A DNA stretch of 64,000 nucleotides, from the NCBI RefSeq assembly GCF_000195295.1, contig NC_015388.1:2480001-2544000 (forward strand), in the 5' to 3' direction. Shown here piece after piece: positions 17,278 through 24,897 of this stretch (its first letter is position 1; each line of letters opens with the position of its first letter). This DNA is from Desulfobacca acetoxidans DSM 11109. Its GTDB lineage: Bacteria; Desulfobacterota; Desulfobaccia; Desulfobaccales; Desulfobaccaceae. The notes beneath the pieces are model-generated. The model was given only the letters and a program-made list of their open reading frames with translations. It made no database searches and was not told the origin of the DNA. A program made the position numbers and the translations under genes.

Positions 17278-17313
17278 GGGCAAAGGAGCAGTACGGCATG
17301 GAGCTCCTTTGCC
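17278..17313 (-). terminator. Strong hairpin after the zinc-ribbon gene
   Basis: GGGCAAAGGAGC and GCTCCTTTGCCC form a 12-bp perfect stem. It lies just past the stop of the minus-strand gene at 17,331-17,525. The flanks are AT-rich but the U-run is short, so termination strength is uncertain. Confidence 0.6.
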
Positions 17314-17330
17314 CCGAACTATTATATTAA

Positions 17331-17525
17331 TTACAGATCAACGATCATCTCGGCTTCATTGCCGCACTGGGTACATGCAATTGTACGTTTCACCTGCCCG
17401 GCTTCGGGTTTCCCTGAAGCTTCGGCCGGCTTGGTCCCCACGATGAACTCTTCGCACTTGATGGTCATTTCCGCCTCGTTGCCGCAATTTTTACAGGTGC
17501 AGACCATAGTCTTTTTTTCTTCCAT
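17331..17525 (-). CDS. Small protein with two tandem zinc-ribbon repeats
   Basis: The 64-residue product contains two near-identical units, CKNCGNEAEMTI (residues about 11-22) and CTQCGNEAEMIV (about 51-62), joined by a Lys/Glu/Pro-rich linker. Each unit gives one CxxC pair, so together they could form one zinc site or bind two metals. AGGAGG sits 7 nt before the ATG at 17525. A hairpin follows the stop. Function is unknown; small metal-binding or rubredoxin-like accessory roles are possible. Confidence 0.75.
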   Translation of the reverse strand: MEEKKTMVCTCKNCGNEAEMTIKCEEFIVGTKPAEASGKPEAGQVKRTIACTQCGNEAEMIVDL

Positions 17526-17570
17526 GACATCCTCCTTTGCATCTTGAGTCGCAAGCCCTAATTCTGTTAA

Positions 17571-18989
17571 TTAGAGGACTCGCAGGAAGGCCACGAGGTC
17601 TTTCTTCTCCTGGTCAGTCAAATTTAGACCTTGAACCAGATTGAAAAATTCCACGGTATCCTCCAGAGTCAACAGGCGGCCGTCGTGCAGATAAGGCGGC
17701 GAGTCTTTGATGCCCCGCAGGGGGAAGGTCTTAATGGGACCGTCCATGTTCGCCATGCGGCCGTTGATCATCTGCGGTTTGAAAAACCGCTCGGTCTTTA
17801 GGTTGTGCATCAGATTATCGGTATAGTAAGGCGGTTGGTGGCAGACGGCGCACTGTCCCTTGTTTAAGAAAATCTCCTGGCCGCGCAGCTCCGAATCGTT
17901 AGCCTTTTTCGGATCCAACTTGCCATAGATATTCAACTTGGGAGCAGGAGGAAAATCCAGAATTTCCTGAAACTCCGCCATACAGTGCACCTGATGTCCC
18001 CGGTCTAGGATATTGATTCCCTTCTTGGTCCCGATGACCGGATCGCCGTCAAAATATGCCGCCCGTTGCTCGAACTCGGTAAAATCCTCTACTGATTTCA
18101 GAGCCCGCTGGGAACCGAAAAGACGCTGAATATTCACCCCTCGCAAGGTTGGAATATCCAGACGGTGCCGGAACTCCTGGGGACGGATGTCCCCCACCAG
18201 GTGGGTGGCGCCATTAGCGTGGCCATTGGTGTGGCAATCAAAACAGGTAACCCCGCGGCTCGGCAGTTCGGAGCGCCGGTCTTCGGTCTGGTTGAACTGC
18301 TGTTGCGGGAACGGCGTTACGAGCAGACGCAACCCCTCCAGTTGCTTGGGATTGAGGATGCCGTTGAATAGCTCATAGTAGTTCATCAGGGTGATTACTT
18401 TCCCCTGGCTTACATCGCCCAGATCAGGGCGGGTGGTAAGATACATGGCGGGGGGAAATTCCGGCAGGAAGTGGTCCGGCAGGTCAAAATCCAGATCGAA
18501 CCTGGTCAGATCACGGCCTTCCTGCTTTTTGATCTCGTCAATGTGATATTTAGCAAAAACCATCCCCCCTTCAGGATGATTCGGGTGGGGCAGCGGCAGA
18601 AACCCGGCCGGCCAGAGACCTTTTTCCTTGATTTCCTCAGGGGTCAGGGCGGCCAGCTTTTCCCAGGTTATACCGTCGGGCAGATTTACCCGAACGCCTT
18701 CCTGAACCGCCTTGCCCCGGCTCATGGTAACGTCTTTAGCGGCTTTATGGCTCAAATCATAACGCTTCTTGAGCAGATCCATCTGGCGGCTCATTATCTG
18801 GGGCTTCTCTTTCTTCATCCGTTCCATGGTGACGGCGAAATCTTCCTTAATTACTACCGGAGAATAACTGGAAGCCGGAGTGGCAGCCTTCTCCGCCTTT
18901 TCCTTGGTGACCGCCGTTCCAGCACCAAGGCCAAACATGAGCACAGCTAATACGGGAAGTCCCAGCACCCATCGATATCCATTCTTCAT
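17571..18989 (-). CDS. Exported di-heme cytochrome c, peroxidase-like
   Basis: The 472-residue product has an N-terminal signal peptide (hydrophobic stretch about residues 8-26) and two c-type haem motifs, CFDCH (near residue 248) and CAVCH (near 380). The second half (SELRGQEIFLNKGQCAVCH, PLRGIKDSPPYLHDGRLLTLEDTVEF) matches the di-heme cytochrome c peroxidase/MauG superfamily. It should work in the periplasm, in peroxide reduction or another two-haem oxidation. A long N-terminal region before the first haem (about 240 residues) is larger than in standard peroxidases. It is a single gene, 45 nt upstream of the zinc-ribbon gene on the same strand. Confidence 0.82.
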   Translation of the reverse strand: MKNGYRWVLGLPVLAVLMFGLGAGTAVTKEKAEKAATPASSYSPVVIKEDFAVTMERMKKEKPQIMSRQMDLLKKRYDLSHKAAKDVTMSRGKAVQEGVRVNLPDGITWEKLAALTPEEIKEKGLWPAGFLPLPHPNHPEGGMVFAKYHIDEIKKQEGRDLTRFDLDFDLPDHFLPEFPPAMYLTTRPDLGDVSQGKVITLMNYYELFNGILNPKQLEGLRLLVTPFPQQQFNQTEDRRSELPSRGVTCFDCHTNGHANGATHLVGDIRPQEFRHRLDIPTLRGVNIQRLFGSQRALKSVEDFTEFEQRAAYFDGDPVIGTKKGINILDRGHQVHCMAEFQEILDFPPAPKLNIYGKLDPKKANDSELRGQEIFLNKGQCAVCHQPPYYTDNLMHNLKTERFFKPQMINGRMANMDGPIKTFPLRGIKDSPPYLHDGRLLTLEDTVEFFNLVQGLNLTDQEKKDLVAFLRVL

Positions 18990-19145
18990 TGGCTCACCTC
19001 CTTGCTAATGTTGCCTAAGAAGAGCGATGCTTCACCCCCCCATACTACCCTCGGAAGCAGCGCCTATTCGGGTTGCTTTTAGGCATTACACCCGATATCC
19101 AGCCTATTGAAGTAGTATACCACATAGGATCACGTATCAAAACTT

Positions 19146-19174
19146 TTTATCAATAAATATTACTAATTGATAAA
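19146..19174. repeat. AT-rich perfect inverted repeat
   Basis: TTTATCAAT and ATTGATAAA form a 9-bp perfect inverted repeat around an 11-base AT spacer. It lies between the end of the cyclase gene and the upstream region of the cytochrome gene. It could be an operator or a weak terminator for the cyclase gene on the minus strand. Confidence 0.5.
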
Positions 19175-19186
19175 TTATCTATTCCT

Positions 19187-21439
19187 TTACTTTTCCGTCA
19201 AGGTGGCGGTTCCATCCCAGTCTGGCGGCGGCGGCTGCTGTGCCAGTGATTGGGTCCTCTTCAACAATAATTGTGCCGGCCCATCGTCGGGAACTAGACG
19301 CAAACAATTGTGCCAATGGTCGGTTGCGGTGGTCCACTGTTGTTGCCGGAAAGCTGCCAGACCGGCCTGAAAAGTCTGTAGGAGTTCTGCCTCCACTCCC
19401 TGAGGTTGACCCTGGCCGCGAAGTTCAAAGATACTCACCGGAGCCTTTTTCCCCTTAACCCGTACCCGGTCCACCTCCCGCAGGATGAAGGAATCCTGCA
19501 GAAGGCGTTGGGTGGCTTCGCTGACCAGAATGGCGGTTCCATAGTATTTATTGAGGCCCTCCAAACGGGAGGCCAGGTTGACATTATCGCCGATAACGGT
19601 GTAATCGAAGAGGCGTTGCGATCCCATATTCCCCACTGTCATGGAGCCCGAGTTGATACCGATGCCAATTCTCAGTTCCGGCCAGCCCTGAGCCCGCCAG
19701 CCTTCCCAGAGGCCGCTTAAAGCCTCAACCATTTCTAATGCCGTCTGGCAGGCTTGGTCGGCATGCTTCGGTAAAGCTAAGGGCGCACCGTAGATGGCCA
19801 TAATGGCATCACCGATATACTTATCCATGGTACCATTGTGTTTAAAAACGATTTCAGTCATCGGGTTCAGATAAGAATGCAATAGCGCCACCAGTTCTTC
19901 CGGTTCCATCCGCTCGGAGAGGGTGGTGAACCCCCGGATATCGGAGAACATCACCGTCATCTCCCGCTTTTCCCCGCCCAGGTGGAGTTTTTCCGGATGC
20001 TGCAGCATGATATTGACAACATCAGGGGCAACGTAGTTTTGGAAGGCGGCTTTAATGCGCTTTCGCTCCGCTTCCTCGGCCAGGAACCGCATCAGACCCA
20101 GAGCAACATAAACGACCGCTAGGCAGTTGAGCGGGTATATCACCTGTAAGTAAATATTGTTGTTGGCAAAAAGAAAACAATCGATAGAGAAATAGCTCAG
20201 TGCCAGGGTGATAAAGAGTACTAGACCAAACCAGGCCCTTACCTTAGGTAATAGCAGGCAGGCGACTAGACTCAAAGCAACCAGTGCCAAGGCGGCTGGG
20301 TTGATCAGGCCGGTCGGAGCCCAGAGATAATCCTGCCGCAGGATATTGTCGATAACGTTGGCATGCACTTCGACCCCTGGGTAGATGCTAGAAAACGGCG
20401 TTACCCGAATGTCGTAAATACCCACGGCGGAGGCCCCTATCAAAACGATCTTATCCCGAAAGGTCTCAGGTGGTATCTTCCCGTCGACAACGTCAACAAA
20501 AGCATAATACGGGAAGGTTCTGGCCGGTCCCCGAAAATTAACCCGGAACCTGCCGTGTTCGTCCACTGGAATCTGGTGTCGACCCAACCTGATGCCGTTC
20601 ACGCCACCCTCTGAGATGACTAGTTGCAGCAAAGGATTGCCCAGATACCGTTGCAGAATAGAAAGTGCCAGCGGGGCGTAAAGATCTTCCTGGTATCGAA
20701 TGACCAGGGGGACGGAGCGAATCGAACCGTCAGCATCCGGAACGGCGTTGAAATAACCGGTTTCAGCCGCAGCTCGGGTAAGACGCGGCAGGTTGACTTC
20801 CACCCCCTGGGCGGTTATGAGCCAACTGGGAATGCACTGCGCTGAGGACCAGCGCACCAGATCATAAGTAGATGATTTAATAATATCTTTGGAAATCTGC
20901 AGGCTAAAAGCGCCTGGGGCGGTCTGGCGGGTCTCCAGCCCCTGAAAATAATATCCCAGGACAACCCGGTCTGATTCCTTAAATCTCTGCGCCAGATCGC
21001 TGTCCGGATCAATACTTTGATATTCCCTATCAATCCACTGTTGCAACTCTGGCGACTTCCAGGAGCGGCGACCCATCTCCTGCTCCAACCGATGAAGCAG
21101 CCCAACCCCGGTCTCCTCTTCTTTTTCGGCAAAGATGATATCAAAACCGATGATCTTGGCGTCGGCCTGCTGCAACACCTCCATCAGACGGGTGATCTGC
21201 CGCCGCGACCAGGGCCAGCGACCGATAGCTTTGAGGCTGCGATCATCGATCGCAATAATCGCCACCTCCGGACCCGGGTTGCGAGGACCTCGCAATTGGA
21301 ACATCAGATCATAAAACTTCATCTCCAGGTTGCGCACAAAGGCGGGATTATAGGCCATTACCAACAAATGCATTATGATAATCCCGAGGGTAACCTTTAA
21401 ATAGCTAGGGCGCAGAATCTTTTTCAGAAAATCTTTCAT
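19187..21439 (-). CDS. CHASE2-domain class III adenylate/guanylate cyclase
   Basis: From the ATG at 21439 (GGAGAG ribosome site before it) the product is 750 residues. An N-terminal helix leads to an extracytoplasmic CHASE2 sensor domain (about residues 40-345, with AIIAIDDRSLKAIGRWPW). Three membrane helices follow at about 365-435, then a cytoplasmic cyclase domain (about 470-670). That domain shows VMFSDIRGFTTLSE, MDKYIGDAIMAIYG and GDNVNLASRLEG, so both metal-binding aspartates are present. It should make cAMP (or cGMP) in response to an outside signal. A short TPR-like tail (about residues 685-735) follows. It is a single-gene unit. Confidence 0.92.
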   Translation of the reverse strand: MKDFLKKILRPSYLKVTLGIIIMHLLVMAYNPAFVRNLEMKFYDLMFQLRGPRNPGPEVAIIAIDDRSLKAIGRWPWSRRQITRLMEVLQQADAKIIGFDIIFAEKEEETGVGLLHRLEQEMGRRSWKSPELQQWIDREYQSIDPDSDLAQRFKESDRVVLGYYFQGLETRQTAPGAFSLQISKDIIKSSTYDLVRWSSAQCIPSWLITAQGVEVNLPRLTRAAAETGYFNAVPDADGSIRSVPLVIRYQEDLYAPLALSILQRYLGNPLLQLVISEGGVNGIRLGRHQIPVDEHGRFRVNFRGPARTFPYYAFVDVVDGKIPPETFRDKIVLIGASAVGIYDIRVTPFSSIYPGVEVHANVIDNILRQDYLWAPTGLINPAALALVALSLVACLLLPKVRAWFGLVLFITLALSYFSIDCFLFANNNIYLQVIYPLNCLAVVYVALGLMRFLAEEAERKRIKAAFQNYVAPDVVNIMLQHPEKLHLGGEKREMTVMFSDIRGFTTLSERMEPEELVALLHSYLNPMTEIVFKHNGTMDKYIGDAIMAIYGAPLALPKHADQACQTALEMVEALSGLWEGWRAQGWPELRIGIGINSGSMTVGNMGSQRLFDYTVIGDNVNLASRLEGLNKYYGTAILVSEATQRLLQDSFILREVDRVRVKGKKAPVSIFELRGQGQPQGVEAELLQTFQAGLAAFRQQQWTTATDHWHNCLRLVPDDGPAQLLLKRTQSLAQQPPPPDWDGTATLTEK

Positions 21440-21542
21440 GAGCTCTCCGCTCTGAAGAGTTCTTATAAGTGCACATGTTCTGCCGAACACAACGAAGCAT
21501 AAAAACAGAATCGTGGCGGCTGCTCACAATAATGTTTTTGCT

Positions 21543-21570
21543 GCTCACGGCTCACGGCTCACTGCTCACT
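21543..21570. repeat. Four tandem 7-bp units in a 456-bp gene-free gap
   Basis: GCTCACG twice followed by GCTCACT twice, uninterrupted. Nothing else with coding or RNA character is visible in the divergent gap 21,440-21,895. Confidence 0.6.
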
Positions 21571-21895
21571 GTTTTTATACAAGAAGCAGGAAGGTCCCAA
21601 CCTTTGCTGCTCAAAGTATTCTCCACTCATTCAACCTATTGCGGCCTGACCTCGATCCCAAATTGGAATTGAGAGACTGTGCGACAGAGATGCCTCTCCC
21701 TTGGGCAGCAATATTTTATCACCTTAACCTATTTGTATCTCATCTTTGGAGCAATCGGCAAGGGAATTGCTGCGGATCAGCTCGTTTCAGGAGTCTGGAC
21801 GCAAATGTTCTTTAAACCAGGGGTAAAAACGTTTATAATCTCAAAAAAATCTTAATAAGCCGGTATCCATCTGAATTTACGGGAGGCGGTGGCTT

Positions 21896-22780
21896 ATGGA
21901 TCGTCGTCTTTTTTTAAAACACCTGGGGTTCTGTCTGGCGGCCAACGCCATCGGGATACCGTTGACCTCTGGGCCGTCTGGAGCTCCGGCGCAGGATGAA
22001 TCGTCTGCAACAACGTTCAAGGTGGCATTTCTAGCCGACGCCCATCTGCCGGATGGCAACCCCGACTCTATTGCAGCCCGCCACCTGGCCCTGGCCCTGG
22101 AGGAGATCAACGGTCAAGAACCACCGGTAGACCTGGTATTTTTCGGGGGTGACTTGACCCACGACGGCAATCCCAAGGCCCTTTCCCTGGCCAAAGAGTT
22201 CTTTTCCTCTTTGAGGCCCCCTGTCTGGCTGCTTCCCGGAGAAAAAGACTACCCGATTGCTTCGGGATCATTGTGGACCGAGATATTCGGCCGGAGCACT
22301 TTTTCCTTCCTCCATAAAGGCGTCCATTTTATCGGATTGAACACCGTTCATTTCGGCCAGAAGGCCGGTTCCGGCCTCTTTCAGATCAGTCACCCACAAC
22401 ATCACTGGCTGGCTGCAGAATTAGCCGAAACTCCATGCGAACTGCCTTTGATCATCGTCTCTCATGCCCCGCTCTATCGCCTCTTTCACCCCTGGCAGTG
22501 GTGGACGGAAGGCGCCGAAACCGTGCATGACCTCCTTCAGGCGCGGCAACGGGTAATCTTACTGCATGGTCATGTACATCAACACATCGGTTTAGAACAT
22601 AAAAATCTGCAGTTTTTAGGAGTGCGATCGACGGCCTGGCCCCTGCCGGATGTACGTCTGGGTGTCCCTCAAAAACAGCGGGAGGCGACGGCTTCAGACC
22701 GAACCGGCTGCGGTTGGCTGCTATTGACTATTAGCAGTGACGGCGCAATAAAGGGACACGATTGCCTCTGGGAGGGATAG
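21896..22780 (+). CDS. Exported calcineurin-like metallophosphoesterase
   Basis: The 294-residue product opens with MDRRLFLKHLG followed by a hydrophobic stretch, close to a twin-arginine signal. The metallophosphoesterase motifs appear in order: LADAHLP (D-x-H), GGDLTHDGNP (GDxxxxG), LPGEKD (in place of GNH[DE]), and HGHVHQHIG (GHxH). The GNHD motif is altered to GEKD, which removes the usual Asn-His pair and may affect catalysis. GGAGGCGG precedes the ATG. It is a single gene, divergent from the cyclase. Confidence 0.82.
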   Translation: MDRRLFLKHLGFCLAANAIGIPLTSGPSGAPAQDESSATTFKVAFLADAHLPDGNPDSIAARHLALALEEINGQEPPVDLVFFGGDLTHDGNPKALSLAKEFFSSLRPPVWLLPGEKDYPIASGSLWTEIFGRSTFSFLHKGVHFIGLNTVHFGQKAGSGLFQISHPQHHWLAAELAETPCELPLIIVSHAPLYRLFHPWQWWTEGAETVHDLLQARQRVILLHGHVHQHIGLEHKNLQFLGVRSTAWPLPDVRLGVPQKQREATASDRTGCGWLLLTISSDGAIKGHDCLWEG

Positions 22781-22983
22781 AAATCCGAAGAGCGGAGATG
22801 TATGAAAGTCATTTTCTAAGTAGTCTCCATCCGGAAAGTCCTTTATTATTGGGGGCATCCCTTGTAGCAACGGGGTAACCCCGTCCCTGCAAACCAGATA
22901 TCCGTTTTTCCCTCTGGGCTGCAAGAGGAACCGCCGCAGTTTCCGGGTGGGCCCTAACTAGATTGAAGAGTGAGGTTATTAAA

Positions 22984-23781
22984 GTGAAATATGTTCATGG
23001 ATATAACCAGAGAGAAAATATTCGATTGCGTGACCAAGCTTCAACGCTGGCGGAATTACTACATTATGATACCTTTTATCCGGCCGGATGTTAGGTTCTT
23101 GAGGCCGGTTGCGGCGTCGGTGCCCAAACCATAACCCTGGCCTCTAACAGCCCTGACGCCCATATAACCTCGATTGATATATCAGCAAGCTCGCTGGCCG
23201 AGGCCAGCATGAGAATCACCGAAGCCGGCATCACCAATGTCAGCTTTCAACAGGGTGATATTTTTAATTTGCCGTTTAAACCGGATTCATTCGATCATAT
23301 TTTTGTCTGTTTTGTTCTGGAACATCTGCCCATGCCGGGAAAGGCTCTGGAATGCCTGAAAAACCTGCTCAAGCTTGGTGGTACAATTACGGTCATCGAG
23401 GGAGATCATGGCTCGACCTATTTTTATCCTGATAGTGACGCGGCGCGCCGGGCTATTCTGTGTCAAGTCGAACTCCAAAAGCGAGCCGGTGGGAATGCCA
23501 ATATCGGCAGAGAGCTCTACCCTCTGTTAAACGCCGTAGGGTTCAGTTCCATCCACGTCTCTCCGCGCCTGGTTTATGTCGATTCGAGCAGACCTTTGCT
23601 TGTCGAAGGCTTTACCAAAAATACCTTCACGGCAATGATTGAAGGCATTCGCCAAGGCTCTGTGGAAGCCGGTTTGATTGACGAAAAGACCTTTGATGAG
23701 GGTATTAGGGCTTTATACCGAACAACCGAAGACGATGGGGTTTTCTGCTACACATTTTTCAAGGCAATCGGGAAAAAATAA
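22984..23781 (+). pseudogene. SAM-dependent methyltransferase gene with an in-frame TAG
   Basis: A single frame from GTG 22984 to the stop at 23781 translates as a class I methyltransferase, interrupted only by TAG at codon 37, directly before the SAM-binding motif VLEAGCGVGAQT. Relatives read YP-x-G-x-x-VLEAGCG here, so one sense codon became amber. The rest is well kept (SFDHIFVCFVLEHLP, IEGDHGSTYFYP). A restart at the ATG at 23209 would lack the SAM motif. A nonsense mutation is the simplest reading; a sequencing error or amber recoding cannot be excluded. The short gap before it (22,781-22,983) holds an ACGGGGTAACCCCGT palindrome and no gene. Confidence 0.75.
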
Positions 23782-23928
23782 TGGACAGGCACATATGGGC
23801 ATTAGGAGGAAAGGCCCCTAAACCGGACACCACTCACAACGGGGGTTCATCCTCTCCCCCGCATAACCTCTGCCACCCTCTCCTCGAAGGATGTCCAATT
23901 CCATTTTCTTCTATTTCCCGGAGGGAAC

Positions 23929-24879
23929 ATGTCCGTAACCGGTTATGTCTATGATAAACGCTATCTCCTGCATAACCCTGGACCTAAACATCCGGAGAGG
24001 CCGGACCGCTTGCGGGCCATCCACCGGCGGGTGGTATTTTCCGGTTTAATAAAGCAGATTAGACTCATTGAACCTTATGAGGCCTCCCTGGCCTGGATCG
24101 AAAGGCTTCACGATCACCGATATATCGAACGGTTCCGGACTGCCTGCCAACAGGGCCAACCCTTTCTGGATGAAACCGAGAATGGCATCTGTAGGGAATC
24201 TTTTAATATCGCCAGGTTGGCCGTGGGCGGGGTATTTGCCGCCTGCGATGCGATGATGCACGGAGCAGTTAATAATGCATTTTGCGCAGTGCGTCCGGCC
24301 GGCCATCATGCCGAACGGGCTCAGGCCCGGGGGTTTTGCTTTTTTAACAATGTGGCCCTCGGTGCCAAATACCTCCAGGAAAAATACGGCTTGGCCAGGA
24401 TTGCCATCGTCGATTGGGATGCTCATCATGGCAATGGCACCCAACACCTCCTGGAAGAAGACCCAACGGTCCTCTTTATCTCGCTGCATGAAAGCCCTGG
24501 CACCTGTTATCCCGGCACGGGCTGGGAAAGCGAGAGGGGCAAAGGGGAAGGTTTTGGCTACACGCTGAATTTTCCCTTTCCCGCTTACAGTCGCGATCCT
24601 GATTATCTAGAGGTCATGGATGAAGAAGTTCTGCCCGCCCTGGAAGAGTTTAGACCCGATTGTTTGATGATTTCAGCCGGTTTTGATGGTCATGCCCGGG
24701 ACCCCATGAGCCGTTTGCGCCTCTCCGATAAGGCCTATATGATTATGGGTGCCCTGTTGCTTACTTTTGCCCGGGATTTTTGCCAGGGTCGCATTATTTC
24801 GGTGCTGGAAGGCGGCTATAACCTGGAGGTTTTGGAGGATTGTGTTTTTGATCATATTCGGGTCTTGAATAGCCTTTAA
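23929..24879 (+). CDS. Histone-deacetylase/AcuC family deacetylase
   Basis: The 316-residue product has the HDAC-family fold markers: HNPGPKHPERPDRL at the start, RPAGHHAERAQARGFCFFNN (the His-His dyad), DWDAHHGNGTQ (zinc Asp and His), SAGFDGHARDP (zinc Asp) and the late EGGYNLEVL. These residues are complete, so it should be an active zinc-dependent deacetylase on acyl-lysine or small amides. The next gene, 18 nt downstream, ends in a GNAT acetyltransferase domain, an arrangement like the acu operon of Bacillus. The first ATG fits a GGAGG ribosome site. Confidence 0.9.
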   Translation: MSVTGYVYDKRYLLHNPGPKHPERPDRLRAIHRRVVFSGLIKQIRLIEPYEASLAWIERLHDHRYIERFRTACQQGQPFLDETENGICRESFNIARLAVGGVFAACDAMMHGAVNNAFCAVRPAGHHAERAQARGFCFFNNVALGAKYLQEKYGLARIAIVDWDAHHGNGTQHLLEEDPTVLFISLHESPGTCYPGTGWESERGKGEGFGYTLNFPFPAYSRDPDYLEVMDEEVLPALEEFRPDCLMISAGFDGHARDPMSRLRLSDKAYMIMGALLLTFARDFCQGRIISVLEGGYNLEVLEDCVFDHIRVLNSL

Positions 24880-24897
24880 AATTACATAAGGTAGGAA

